A DNA stretch of 39,405 nucleotides from REEB85 sp018971455 (GCA_028871195.1 JAGWNT010000033.1:1-39405); one strand, 5' to 3'. Shown: positions 1 through 9,858, numbered from the stretch's first letter. Notes: generated from the letters alone by a model not told the origin. Numbers and translations are program-made.

Positions 1-1
1 C

Positions 2-1060
2 GCCGCCGGCGGCGTGAACGGACGCAAGATCGAGATCGTCGTCTATGACGACCACAATTCGGCCGCCGACGCGGTGCGCGCCTTCCAGCGCGCGCATAGC
101 GAGGACAAGGTGGCCGCCGTCATCGCCAGCTACATCAGCGAGGTGGTGCTGGCGCTGGAGCCGTGGTCGGGCCGGCTCAAGCTGCCGCTGATCACGCCAG
201 GGGCGGCGAGCGACGACATCACCAAGCGGGTGCATGACGACTACGCCCACCTGAAATACATGTTCCACGGCTACCTTGCCTCGTCGCAGATCGCCGATTC
301 GGTCTGCCAGAGCGGGCCCGACCTGCTGACCGGCCAGATGAAGGCCAAGACCGCGGTGGTGATGAGCGAGGACGCCGCGTGGACGTTGCCGCTCGATAAC
401 GAATACCTGAAATGCCTGCCCAAGGTCGGCATCAAGGTCATCGACCATATCCGCCTGTCGCCGGACACCACGGATTTCACCCCGATCTTCAACAAGATCG
501 AGGGCGAGCACCCGGATGTCATCATCACCGGCATCAGCCATGTCGGCGTGCAGCCGACGGTGCAGTGGCAGCAGCAGCAGGTGCCGATGGCGATGTTCGG
601 CGTGTCGAGCCAGGCGACCAGCAGCACCTTCTGGAAGGACACCAACGGCGCGACCAACGGCGTGGTGTTCCAGATGGCCTCGGCACCGGATGTCGCGGTG
701 TCGCCCAAGACCATTCCCTTCGCCCAGGAATACACCAAGAAGTACGGCGTGACGCCGGCCTATTCCGGCTACACCGCCTATGACGACGTCTACATGTTCG
801 CCAACGCCATCAAGCTGGCGGGCAGCACCGATCCCGACAAGATCGTGGCGGCCATGGAGAAGACCGATTACGTCGGAACCCTCGGGCGCATCGTCTTCCT
901 CGGGCGGGACAGCCAGTTCACCCACGGCATGCGCGTCGGTCCCGGCTACATCACCGGGCTGATGGAGCAGTGGCAGGACGGCAAGCAGGTGACGGTGTGG
1001 CCGCCGGCCGTCGCCACCGGAAAGCTGAAATTTCCGGCCTTCGTGAAGCTCGGCAAGTAG
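2..1060 (+). CDS. Liv-type ABC transporter substrate-binding protein (5' partial)
   Basis: Periplasmic type I substrate-binding protein of the branched-chain amino acid/amide/urea importer class; it would deliver ligand to the permeases encoded next. The frame is open from the window edge: residues AAGGVNGRKIEIVVYDDHNS match the usual N-terminal-lobe segment (gGvnGrkielv..Dd.s), so the GTG at 14 is internal and the signal peptide plus about 50 residues lie outside. The rest carries the family pattern: SYISEVVLALEPW, DTTDFTPIFNKI (the common D.TDFspqltki segment) and a late YTAYDDVYMFANAIKLAGSTDP (gYdav..la.Ai..AGStD). The ligand cannot be read from sequence; the neighbouring amidase argues for an amide or ureide rather than leucine. 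A strong hairpin follows before the permease gene. Confidence 0.9.
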   Translation, partial: AAGGVNGRKIEIVVYDDHNSAADAVRAFQRAHSEDKVAAVIASYISEVVLALEPWSGRLKLPLITPGAASDDITKRVHDDYAHLKYMFHGYLASSQIADSVCQSGPDLLTGQMKAKTAVVMSEDAAWTLPLDNEYLKCLPKVGIKVIDHIRLSPDTTDFTPIFNKIEGEHPDVIITGISHVGVQPTVQWQQQQVPMAMFGVSSQATSSTFWKDTNGATNGVVFQMASAPDVAVSPKTIPFAQEYTKKYGVTPAYSGYTAYDDVYMFANAIKLAGSTDPDKIVAAMEKTDYVGTLGRIVFLGRDSQFTHGMRVGPGYITGLMEQWQDGKQVTVWPPAVATGKLKFPAFVKLGK

Positions 1061-1079
1061 GCCGCGGCTGCTGACCGGA

Positions 1080-1108
1080 GGGCGCGGGCGCGCAAGCGGC
1101 CCGCGCCC
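1080..1108 (+). terminator. GC-rich hairpin between binding protein and permease genes
   Basis: Two perfectly complementary 10-base arms (GGGCGCGGGC and GCCCGCGCCC) enclose a 9-base loop. There is no following T-run, so it is a poor intrinsic terminator. Its place just after the binding-protein stop fits an mRNA-stabilising or attenuating stem that keeps binding protein in excess over membrane subunits, a known arrangement for ABC importers. The role is inferred. Confidence 0.55.
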
Positions 1109-1143
1109 GTGCCGCAACCTTCTCGTCGGGTCGCGAATTTCCC

Positions 1144-2019
1144 ATGATCGGACTACAGATTCTCATTGACGGCTTCGCCATCAGCAGTCTGTACGCGCTG
1201 GGGGCGGTGGGATTCACGCTGATCTTCGGCGTCTCCGGCGTGCTCAATCTCTCGCACGGCGCCATCATGGTGGTGGCCGCGGTGATGGCCTGGCTGTTCG
1301 CCGGCACCTATGGCGCGGGCCCCTATGGCGGTGCGGCCATCGGCGTGCTGGCGGGGCTGGCCACGGCGTTCGCCACCTATTTCCTGGTGGTCCGCCCGAT
1401 CCAGTCCTCGCGCAGCATTCCGGGCGAGGAGAAGGAGATCTTCGTACTCACCGGCACGCTGCTGTGGGGCATCATGCTCCAGGAGGCGGTGGCCTATTTC
1501 TTCACCAACAACCCCAAGACGGTGCGCCCGCTGCTCGCCGGCGTGGTGGAGATCCTCGGCGTGCGCACGCCGGCCAACGAGATCGTCACCGCGGTGATTT
1601 CGTGGGTGGCGATCGGCCTGCTGTGGCTGCTGGTCAATCGCACCCGGGCGGGCAAGGCGCTGCTGGCGGCGGCGATCAACCCGCGCGGCCTGACGCTGCT
1701 CGGCTTCGAGCTGTCGCGCATCTACCTGCTGGTATGGGTGATCTACGGGGTGCTGGCCGGGCTCGCCGGCGTGCTGCTGGGCGCCTTCCTCGGCGTGAGC
1801 TCGGACAATATCGGCACGCTGACGGCGAGCGCCTTCTCCATCGTCGTGCTGGGCGGGCTGGGCAGCGTGTCCGGCTCGCTGCTGGCGGCCTATGTGGTGG
1901 GGTATCTGGAAACGGTCACGGCCTATCTGGTCAACCCGGCCATCCGCACTGTGCCGGTGCTGCTGTTGCTGGTGCTGGTGGTGTATGTCCGCCCGCAGGG
2001 CCTGCTGGGGCGGCGATGA
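1144..2019 (+). CDS. ABC transporter permease, LivH family
   Basis: Inner-membrane permease (291 residues, normal for LivH) of a branched-chain amino acid-type importer. The N-terminus MIGLQILIDGFAISSLYALGAVGFTLIFGVSGVLNLSHGA is diagnostic: LivH proteins have the ALGAVGLTLIFGV..v.N.aHG pattern. About eight hydrophobic segments follow, and the C-terminus (VLLLLVLVVYVRPQGLLGRR) matches the family ending RPqGLfG. Start chosen at ATG 1144 because the family N-terminus begins there; no strong Shine-Dalgarno is visible. It would form the translocation pore with the LivM-like product 28 bases downstream. Confidence 0.93.
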   Translation: MIGLQILIDGFAISSLYALGAVGFTLIFGVSGVLNLSHGAIMVVAAVMAWLFAGTYGAGPYGGAAIGVLAGLATAFATYFLVVRPIQSSRSIPGEEKEIFVLTGTLLWGIMLQEAVAYFFTNNPKTVRPLLAGVVEILGVRTPANEIVTAVISWVAIGLLWLLVNRTRAGKALLAAAINPRGLTLLGFELSRIYLLVWVIYGVLAGLAGVLLGAFLGVSSDNIGTLTASAFSIVVLGGLGSVSGSLLAAYVVGYLETVTAYLVNPAIRTVPVLLLLVLVVYVRPQGLLGRR

Positions 2020-2047
2020 CGCATTCTCTCCCACGCTGGGACACACG

Positions 2048-2965
2048 ATGCTGAAATCCTGGAAATTTCCGGCCACCGCCATCGTGCTGGTGGCGATGGC
2101 GGTGCTGCCGCTCGGCGTCGGCGGCTATATCCTCGGCCTGCTGACGCTCGCCTACTATTACGGCGTGATCGCGATGGCGTGGGACCTGCTGTTCGGCTTC
2201 GCCGGCGAGGTCAATTTCGGCCCGACCTTCCTGGTCGGTCTCGGCGCCTATGCGGCGGCCATGCTCAACCATTACGAGGCATGGCCGATCTGGGCCTGCC
2301 TGGTTGCCGGCGCCTTCGCCGCGGTGGTCGGCGGCGTGGTGCTGGCCGTGCCGGCGCTGCGCCTCAGCGGGCCGTATTTCGGGCTGGTGACGCTGGTGGC
2401 CGTGCTGCTGCTGCAGAACATGATCGTGCTGTTCGCCGGCGTCACCGGCGGGGAGATCGGGCTCGACATTCCCGACGTGCTGGCCATCGATGCGGCGACG
2501 AATTACTGGTACGCCTTCGGCTTCATGGTGGCCAGCGGCGCGCTGCTCTTCGGGCTGGCGCGCTCGCCGGTCGGCCTCATTCTGCAGGCCAGCGGGCAGG
2601 ACAGCGTCGAGGCGGCGGCGCTCGGCTTCAACGTCACCAAGCACAAGCTGGCCGCCTTCTGCATCAGCGCGCTGTTCTCCGGCCTCGCCGGCGGCATGAT
2701 CATCTTCTATCTCGGCACCGTCTCGGTCGGCACGGTGGTCGATCTGACGATCGGCGTGCAGTTCATCATCGCCGCCGTGCTGGGCGGGCGGCGCACCATC
2801 CTGGGGGCGGCGATCGGCTCGATCTTCTTGATCGTGGCGGCGGAAATCCTGCGCCCGCTCGGCCAGCTCTCCACCCTGGTGGTGTCGGCGGTGGCGCTCA
2901 CCGTCATCCTGTTCTTCCCCGGCGGGTTCCTCGGCATGCTGTCGCGCGGGGAGGGCCGGCGATGA
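2048..2965 (+). CDS. ABC transporter permease, LivM family
   Basis: Second inner-membrane permease (305 residues) of the importer, partner of the LivH-like protein. Family landmarks are visible: YYYGVIAMAWDLLFGFAGEVNFGPTFLVGLGAYAAAML (LivM: i.Al.lnLlfGyaGq.slGhaaF.giGAYt.a), the LRLSGPYFGLVTLV motif and the late VLGGRRTILGAAIGSIFL. The frame is open further upstream, but the homology begins at ATG 2048; a short out-of-frame ATG overlapping the livH stop is not used. The stop codon is embedded in the ATGA that starts the ATPase gene, implying translational coupling. Confidence 0.93.
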   Translation: MLKSWKFPATAIVLVAMAVLPLGVGGYILGLLTLAYYYGVIAMAWDLLFGFAGEVNFGPTFLVGLGAYAAAMLNHYEAWPIWACLVAGAFAAVVGGVVLAVPALRLSGPYFGLVTLVAVLLLQNMIVLFAGVTGGEIGLDIPDVLAIDAATNYWYAFGFMVASGALLFGLARSPVGLILQASGQDSVEAAALGFNVTKHKLAAFCISALFSGLAGGMIIFYLGTVSVGTVVDLTIGVQFIIAAVLGGRRTILGAAIGSIFLIVAAEILRPLGQLSTLVVSAVALTVILFFPGGFLGMLSRGEGRR

Positions 2966-4425
2966 GCGCGATGCTCGAGGTCAGCGGCCTGACCAAGCGG
3001 TTCGGCGGCCTGGTGGCGGTGAAGGATATCGGGTTCACCATCAGGGGCGGCGAGATCCTCGGCCTGATCGGGCCCAACGGCTCGGGCAAGTCCACCGTGA
3101 TGAAATGCATCATGGGCATCGAGAAGCCCAATGAGGGTATGGTGCGTCTGGAGGGGCGGGATGTCGCGGGGTGGCCGACGCACCGCATCGCGCGCGCGGG
3201 CATCGGGCTGGTGTTCCAGCATTCCCATCCGTTGCAGCGCCAGACCGTGCTGGAGCACATCGTGCTCGCCCTGCTGCCCGACAATCTGTTCATGCTGACC
3301 GCCGATCTGCACGTGCGCCGCCGCGCCGAGGAGATCGCCGCGCGCGTCGGCCTCGGCGGCGTGATGCACCGGCTGCCGCGCACCCTGCCATTCGCCGATT
3401 TGCGCCGGCTGGAATTGGCCAAGGCGATCGCGCGCAACCCCAAGGTGGTGCTGGTCGACGAGCCCTTCGCCGGGCTGACCTCGGCCGAGGTGGCCGATTT
3501 CTCCACCCTGATCGGCAGCTTCCGCGCCGAGGGCCATGCCGTGCTGCTGGTGGACCACAACGTCAAGGGCGTCGCGGCCCTGGTGGACCGCGTGCTGGCC
3601 ATGTATCTCGGCGAGCGGGTCGCCGAGGGGTCGGCCGAGGAGGTGATGCGCAACGAGACGGTGCGGCGCGTCTATCTCGGTGGCAAGATCGAGACCGCGG
3701 CGCGGCCGGAGCGCGAGGGCAAGGGCCGCACGCCGCTGCTCGACGTGCGCGGCGTCAGCGTGCTCTACGGCAAGGCGCAGGCGCTGGAGGATGTCTCGAT
3801 CCATGTCGGCGAGGGGGAGTTCGTCTCCATCGTCGGCCTGAACGGCGCGGGCAAGACGACGCTGTTCAACGCCATCTCCGGCCTGGTGGCGAGCAGCGGC
3901 GCCATCAACTGGCGCGGCGAGACGCTGGCCGGGCGCACGCCCGCCCAGATTGCGCGCGGCGGCATCGTGCAATGCCCGGAAAGCCGCGAGCTGTTCGGCG
4001 AGATGAGCGTGCGCGAAAACCTCGATCTCGGTGGCCAGCACTGCACGCCGGCCGAGGCGGAGCGACAGATCGCCTGGCTGTTCGAGCTGTTTCCCATCCT
4101 GCAGGCCCGCCAGGGCCAGGCGGCGCGCACGCTGTCCGGCGGCGAGCAGCAGATGCTGGCGATCGCGCGCGCGCTGATGATGCAGCCCAAGCTGCTGATC
4201 CTCGACGAGCCGACGCTGGGGCTGGCGCCGGTGATCCTCGAATTGCTGTCCAAGGCGCTGGAGCGGCTGCGCCAGACCACCGACATCACGGTGCTGCTCG
4301 GCGAGCAGAACGTCACCTTCGCGCTGCCCCATGCCGATCGCGTCTACGTGCTCGAACATGCCCGCATCGTCTGGGAGGGCGATCCCGCGCGCTTTGCCGA
4401 GGAGGCGGGAAGCGGCTATCTCTGA
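2962..4425 (+). CDS. Fused LivG-LivF ABC ATPase (two nucleotide-binding domains)
   Basis: Cytoplasmic ATPase driving the importer. It is a single 487-residue protein instead of separate LivG and LivF (each about 235-260). NBD1 (about 1-242, LivG-like) has Walker A GPNGSGKST (37-45), Q-loop VFQ, Walker B VVLVDEP (162-168) and H-loop His199, but its signature reads LPFADLR (142-148) with none of the LSGGQ glycines. A short charged linker (about 243-257) leads to NBD2 (LivF-like) with Walker A GLNGAGKTT (292-300), canonical LSGGE (391-395), Walker B LLILDEP, and EQN in place of the H-loop His, as is common in LivF. Start is the ATGA overlapping livM. The upstream open frame is a livM shadow. The fusion is seen directly; the asymmetry of the two sites is inference. 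Confidence 0.93.
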   Translation: MSAMLEVSGLTKRFGGLVAVKDIGFTIRGGEILGLIGPNGSGKSTVMKCIMGIEKPNEGMVRLEGRDVAGWPTHRIARAGIGLVFQHSHPLQRQTVLEHIVLALLPDNLFMLTADLHVRRRAEEIAARVGLGGVMHRLPRTLPFADLRRLELAKAIARNPKVVLVDEPFAGLTSAEVADFSTLIGSFRAEGHAVLLVDHNVKGVAALVDRVLAMYLGERVAEGSAEEVMRNETVRRVYLGGKIETAARPEREGKGRTPLLDVRGVSVLYGKAQALEDVSIHVGEGEFVSIVGLNGAGKTTLFNAISGLVASSGAINWRGETLAGRTPAQIARGGIVQCPESRELFGEMSVRENLDLGGQHCTPAEAERQIAWLFELFPILQARQGQAARTLSGGEQQMLAIARALMMQPKLLILDEPTLGLAPVILELLSKALERLRQTTDITVLLGEQNVTFALPHADRVYVLEHARIVWEGDPARFAEEAGSGYL

Positions 4426-4448
4426 TCGGCCATGCGACGGAGGGTGAC

Positions 4449-4646
4449 ATGCCGGCCAAGACCTCGCCTGAGGATTTCGCAGCCCTGGTGCGCCGCTCGG
4501 GCCTGCCGCTGAGCGAGGTGGAGCAGGCCGAAATCTATCTGGGCTGGACCCATCTGGAGGCGATGCTGGAGCGGCTGCGCATGCCGCTGCGCCCGCGCGA
4601 GGTGGAGCCGGCGGTGACTTTCCGCCCCGACGGTGCGGCGTCGTGA
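4449..4646 (+). CDS. AtzG/DUF4089-like small amidase partner
   Basis: Small acidic protein of 65 residues, ATG start behind GGAGGG. The C-terminal half (LEAMLERLRMPLRPREVEPAV, then a TFRPD ending) follows the pattern of DUF4089/AtzG-like proteins, GatC-like chaperone subunits that wrap around AtzE-type amidases: a helix followed by PL...EVEPA..FRPD. Its stop overlaps the amidase GTG start by 4 bases (GTGA), the linkage expected for a stoichiometric complex. What is known: AtzG-AtzE form a 1-carboxybiuret hydrolase complex in cyanuric acid degradation. What is inferred: that this pair forms the same kind of heterocomplex. The substrate is open. Confidence 0.72.
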   Translation: MPAKTSPEDFAALVRRSGLPLSEVEQAEIYLGWTHLEAMLERLRMPLRPREVEPAVTFRPDGAAS

Positions 4647-6037
4647 GCGTGGCGCTGCCGACCATCGCCGCGGCGGCGCGGGGTTTCGCCGCGCGCAAGC
4701 TCTCGCCGGTGGAACTCACCCGCGCCTGCCTCGCGCGCATCGAGGCGCTCGATTCCCGGCTGCACAGTTTCATCCTGCTCGACGCCGAGGGGGCGCTGGC
4801 GCAGGCCCGCGCGGCGGAGGCGCGGATCATGGCCGGGCAGGCGCGCGGGCCGCTCGACGGCATTCCGATCGCCCACAAGGACATCTACGGCACGGCGGGG
4901 CTGCGCACGACGGCGCATTCGAAGCTGCTGATCGACAATGTGCCGCGGGAGAGCGCCACCACCGTGCGCAAGCTCGCCGAGGCCGGCACGGTGATGCTGG
5001 GCAAGCTCGCCACCCATGAATTCGCCTTCGGCGGGCCGAGCTTCGACCTGCCCTGGCCGCCGGCGCGCAATCCGTGGAACACCGATCATTTCACCTCCGG
5101 CTCTTCCTCCGGCACCGGGGCGGCGGTGGCGGCGGGGCTCGTGCTGGGCGGCACCGGCTCGGACACGGGCGGCTCGATCCGCGGGCCGGCGGCGTTCTGC
5201 GGCATTGCCGGCCTCAAGCCGACCTACGGGCTGTGCAGCCGCGCCGGCATCCTGCCGCTCGCCTTCTCGCTCGACCATGCCGGGCCGATGGCGTGGACGG
5301 CGGAGGATTGCGCGCTGCTGTTGCAGGCGATGGCGGGACATGACGCGGCCGACCCGGCCAGCGCCGACCGGCCCGTGCCCGATTTTACCGCCGGCCTCAA
5401 TGGCGGCGTGCGCGGCTTGCGCGTCGGCGTGGTGCGGCATTTCCATGAGGAGGACCACAAGGTTGCCCCCGCCGTGCAGCGCGGCATCGACCAGGCGGCG
5501 GAGGTGCTGCGCGGCCTTGGCGCGATGGTCAGCGACGTGGCGCTGCCGCCGCTGCACGACTACCAGGCCTGCGGCTTCGTCATCATGGTCACCGAGGCCT
5601 CGGCGCTGCACGAGCCCTGGATGCGGACCCGCTATCAGGAGTACGGCGAGCTGCTGCGCCAGCGCATGGCGCTCGGCGCGCTGGTCAGCGGGGTGGATTA
5701 CGTGCAGGCGCAGCGCCGCCGGCGGGAGCTGTGCGCGGCCACCGCGGCGGCGATGGCCGATGTCGATCTGCTGCTCACCACCGCCGCCCCCACGGAAGCG
5801 CCGCGCATCGACGCGGTGACCAAATGGGGCAGCATGGAGAAGCCCGGCTTCACCATGGTGTTCGACGTCACCGGCCAGCCGGCGATTTCGCTCTGCTCGG
5901 GTTTCGGCGAGGGCGGCATGCCGGTCTCGATCCAGCTGGCGGGCCGGCCATTCGAGGATGCCCTGCTGCTGCGCGCCGCCCATGCCTATGAGCAGGCGAC
6001 ACCCTGGCGCGGCATGCGCCCGCCGCTGGTGGGCTGA
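4643..6037 (+). CDS. Amidase-signature hydrolase (AtzE/GatA-like)
   Basis: Cytoplasmic amide hydrolase of 464 residues. The Ser-cisSer-Lys triad is visible: Lys79 in IPIAHKDIYGT, the cis-Ser in TSGSSSGTGAAVAAG (about 154-156) and nucleophile Ser178 in GSDTGGSIRGPAAFCGIAGLKP. The DVTGQPAISLCSGF segment near the C-terminus is also typical. It is not the true GatA of tRNA amidation: no gatB adjoins and the small partner is DUF4089-like. GTG start chosen from the 4-base overlap and homology onset (SVALPTIAAAARGFAARKLSPVELT). Downstream of a Liv-type importer it probably hydrolyses the imported amide, releasing ammonia or an amine. AtzE-like amidohydrolase, allophanate-hydrolase-like or general acylamidase are all possible. 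Confidence 0.9.
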   Translation: MSVALPTIAAAARGFAARKLSPVELTRACLARIEALDSRLHSFILLDAEGALAQARAAEARIMAGQARGPLDGIPIAHKDIYGTAGLRTTAHSKLLIDNVPRESATTVRKLAEAGTVMLGKLATHEFAFGGPSFDLPWPPARNPWNTDHFTSGSSSGTGAAVAAGLVLGGTGSDTGGSIRGPAAFCGIAGLKPTYGLCSRAGILPLAFSLDHAGPMAWTAEDCALLLQAMAGHDAADPASADRPVPDFTAGLNGGVRGLRVGVVRHFHEEDHKVAPAVQRGIDQAAEVLRGLGAMVSDVALPPLHDYQACGFVIMVTEASALHEPWMRTRYQEYGELLRQRMALGALVSGVDYVQAQRRRRELCAATAAAMADVDLLLTTAAPTEAPRIDAVTKWGSMEKPGFTMVFDVTGQPAISLCSGFGEGGMPVSIQLAGRPFEDALLLRAAHAYEQATPWRGMRPPLVG

Positions 6038-6040
6038 GCG

Positions 6041-7189
6041 GTGGCGGCGCTCGGCGCGGCGGTGCGCGGCGAGTGGGCGCTGGAGCGCGATTTCGTCACC
6101 ATCAATCACGGCTCCTACGGCGCCACGCCCCGCCCGGTGCTGGCGGCGCAGGATGAATGGCGGCGGCGTATGGAGGCGCAGCCGAGCCGATTCTTCGCGC
6201 GCGAGCTGCCGGCGGCGCTGCGCGACGCGGCGGCCGGGCTTGCGGATTTTCTCGGCGCGCGCGGCGAGGATGTCGCCTTCGTCGCCAACGCTACCACCGG
6301 CTGCAATGCGGTGCTGCGCTCGCTGCGGCTGGGGGCCGGCGACGAGATCCTGGTGCTGAGCCATGTCTATGGCGCGGTGCGCAACACCGTCCGCTTCGTC
6401 GCCGAGCGCCAGGGCGCGCGCATGGTCGAGGCGGTGCTGCCCTTTCCGCGCGCGGACGAGGAGGCGCTGGCGGCGGCGGTGGTGGCGGCGATCACGCCGC
6501 GCACGGGCATCGCGGTGATCGACCACATCACCTCCTCCTCCGCCCTGGTGCTGCCGCTGCCGTCGATCCTGGCGGCCTGCCATGCGCGCGGGGTGCCGGT
6601 TCTGGTGGATGGCGCGCACGGGCCCGGCCAGGTCGAGCTCGATCTCGGGGCGCTGGGGGCCGACTGGTACACCGGCAATTGCCACAAATGGCTGAGTGCG
6701 GCGAAGGGTTGCGCCTTTCTCTGGGCGCGATCCGACCGGCAGGACGGGCTGCACCCGACGGTGATTTCGCACGGTTTCGGGGCCGGCTTCCTCGCCGAGT
6801 TCGACTGGACCGGAACCGCGGACCCGAGCGCCTTCCTCTCGGTGGGGGCGGCACTCGCCTTTCATGCCAGCCTCGGCGGCCCGGCGCTGCGCGCGCGCAA
6901 CGCGGCGCTGGCCTTCGAGGCGGCCGGGCTGATGGCTTCCCGGCTCGGCACCGAGACCGCGCTGGGCAACGCGCCGGCCTGCGCCATGGCGATGGTGCGC
7001 CTGCCGCCGACCGCGCTGGCCGCGGGCGCGTTGCGCGCCGCATTGTTCGCCGCCGGCACGGATGCGCCGGTGCATCGCCACGGCGAGGCGCTGTGGCTGC
7101 GCCTGTCGGCCCAGGCCTATAACGAGATGGAGGATTATCGCCGCGCCGGCGAGATCGTCGCCGGGGTCATCGCCGCGCACCCGGCCTAG
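6041..7189 (+). CDS. Class V aminotransferase-fold PLP enzyme (isopenicillin N epimerase-like)
   Basis: PLP-dependent fold-type I enzyme, 382 residues, GTG start three bases after the amidase stop. N-terminal FVTINHGSYGATPRPVL is the substrate-entry motif of the isopenicillin N epimerase/NifS group, VDGAHGPGQVELDLGALGADWY holds the PLP-binding Asp and His region, and Lys216 in GNCHKWL is the Schiff-base lysine (CHKW is typical of the epimerase-like branch, as opposed to cysteine desulfurases). No desulfurase active-site cysteine loop is apparent. It may racemise, transaminate or cleave the amidase product. Position in the operon supports a catabolic partner; the exact reaction is not readable. 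Confidence 0.85.
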   Translation: MAALGAAVRGEWALERDFVTINHGSYGATPRPVLAAQDEWRRRMEAQPSRFFARELPAALRDAAAGLADFLGARGEDVAFVANATTGCNAVLRSLRLGAGDEILVLSHVYGAVRNTVRFVAERQGARMVEAVLPFPRADEEALAAAVVAAITPRTGIAVIDHITSSSALVLPLPSILAACHARGVPVLVDGAHGPGQVELDLGALGADWYTGNCHKWLSAAKGCAFLWARSDRQDGLHPTVISHGFGAGFLAEFDWTGTADPSAFLSVGAALAFHASLGGPALRARNAALAFEAAGLMASRLGTETALGNAPACAMAMVRLPPTALAAGALRAALFAAGTDAPVHRHGEALWLRLSAQAYNEMEDYRRAGEIVAGVIAAHPA

Positions 7190-7193
7190 CCCC

Positions 7194-8227
7194 GTGATCG
7201 GCGCGCTGATCCGCGACAAGGCGCTGGCGCTGGGCTTCGATGCGGTGGGCTTCGCGCCGGCGGCACTCGGCCCGGAGGCGCGGGCGCGGCTGGCCGCCTT
7301 CGTCGCCGGCGGGCAGCACGGCGACATGGGCTGGCTCGCCGAGCGGGTCGAGCAGCGCGCCCATCCGCGGGCGCTGTGGGCGGAGGCACGCAGCGTGATC
7401 TGCCTCGGCCTGTCCTATGCGCCGGAGGGGCCGGCGCTGGCGACCCTGGCGCGGCCCGATCGCGGCAACATCTCGGTCTATGCGCGCCATCGCGATTATC
7501 ATGATCTGGTCAAGGGCATGCTCAAGCACCTGGCCCAGTTCATCGTCATGAAGGCGGCCGCCGAGGTGAAGGTGTTCGTCGATACCGCGCCGGTGATGGA
7601 GAAGCCGCTGGCCGCGCGGGCGGGGCTGGGCTGGCAGGGCAAGCACACCAATCTGGTGTCGCGCGGGGACGGCTCGTGGCTGTTTCTCGGCGAGATCTAC
7701 ACCACGCTGGACCTGCCGGCCGATGCCGCCCATGCCGATCGCTGCGGGCGGTGCACGCGCTGCCTGTCGGCCTGCCCGACGCAGGCCTTCCCCGCGCCCT
7801 ACCGCCTCGATGCCACGCGCTGCATCTCCTACCTCACCATCGAGCATCGCGGGCCGATCCCGCACGAATTCCGCGCCGCCATGGGCAACCGCATCTATGG
7901 CTGCGACGATTGCCTGGCGGTCTGCCCGTGGAACCGCTTCGCCAGGGCGACGCGGCAGGCGAAATTGCAGGCGCGCGACGATCTGGTGGCGCCGCGCCTG
8001 GCAGCCCTGGCCGCGCTCGACGATGCGGGTTTCCGGCGCCTGTTCGCGGGCTCGCCGGTCAAGCGCATCGGGCGTGATCGTTTCGTGCGCAATGTGCTGA
8101 TCGCCATCGGCAATTCGGGCGACCTTTCGCTCCTGCCCGCGGCAGGGCATCTTCTGAGCGACCCCGACCAGGTGGTGGCCGAGGCCGCCGCCTGGGCGGT
8201 GGCGCGGTTGCGCAACAGCGAGGCATC

Positions 8228-8231
<4 letters not shown>
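7194..8231 (+). CDS. queG: Epoxyqueuosine reductase
   Basis: Cobalamin-dependent iron-sulfur reductase that converts epoxyqueuosine to queuosine in the wobble position of GUN-decoding tRNAs; cytoplasmic, 345 residues. Seen in sequence: VFVDTAPVMEKPLAARAGLGWQGKHTNL with the catalytic Asp130, ferredoxin-like cluster cysteines C184-x2-C187-x2-C190-x3-C194 (followed by Pro) plus C210, then C237-x2-C240-x3-C244-PW, and a C-terminal HEAT-like segment (RNVLIAIGNSGDLSLLPAAGHLLSDP). GTG start four bases after the previous stop fits the family start (IRDKALALGFDAVGFAPA). It shares a 4-base ATGA overlap with fumC. A housekeeping function at the end of a catabolic run. Confidence 0.96.
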
Positions 8232-9631
<1,400 letters not shown>

Positions 9632-9633
9632 GC

Positions 9634-9858
9634 GTGCTGGAGAAGCGCAGCTTCACGCTGGCCGGGCATCGCACCAGCGTCGCTCTGGAGGCGGAGTTCT
9701 GGGCGGCGCTGGCGGCGGCGGCATCGCGCGACGGCGTGACCCTGGCCGCCCTGGTCGCCGGCATCGATGCCGCCCGCCCGCCCGGCCGGTCGCTGGCTTC
9801 GGCGCTGCGAGTCCATGCGCTGCGGGTGCATGCGCTGGCGGTAAAGGGTGAGAGTTAA
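9634..9858 (+). CDS. Ribbon-helix-helix domain protein (RHH_4-like)
   Basis: A 74-residue protein, GTG start two bases after fumC. The N-terminus LEKRSFTLAGHRTSVALEAEFWAALAAAASRDGVTLAALVAGID fits the ribbon-helix-helix family common in alphaproteobacteria: a beta strand (SFTLAGHRTSVAL) followed by two helices. Such proteins are presumed dimeric DNA binders, but targets are generally unknown. The C-terminus contains a short internal duplication (LRVHALRVHAL). A partner DUF4169 gene, which I recall as often adjacent in related genomes, is not present here. Function is inferred from fold only. Confidence 0.8.
   Translation: MLEKRSFTLAGHRTSVALEAEFWAALAAAASRDGVTLAALVAGIDAARPPGRSLASALRVHALRVHALAVKGES

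Noticed and set aside
14..16. GTG as start of the first gene
   Set aside because: The frame is open upstream to the window edge and encodes conserved binding-protein residues, so this codon is internal.
2179..2961. N-terminal extension of the fused ATPase
   Set aside because: The extra codons overlap livM in another frame and are Arg/Gly-rich. The ATPase homology begins at the ATGA overlap.
4643..6037. Amidase as GatA of a tRNA amidotransferase
   Set aside because: No gatB, the small partner is DUF4089-like rather than GatC, and the context is a transporter operon.
4535..7327. A 930-codon antisense open frame over the amidase, aminotransferase and queG genes
   Set aside because: Low-complexity Arg/Ala/His/Gly translation with no domain. 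It mirrors high GC3 of three well-supported sense genes.
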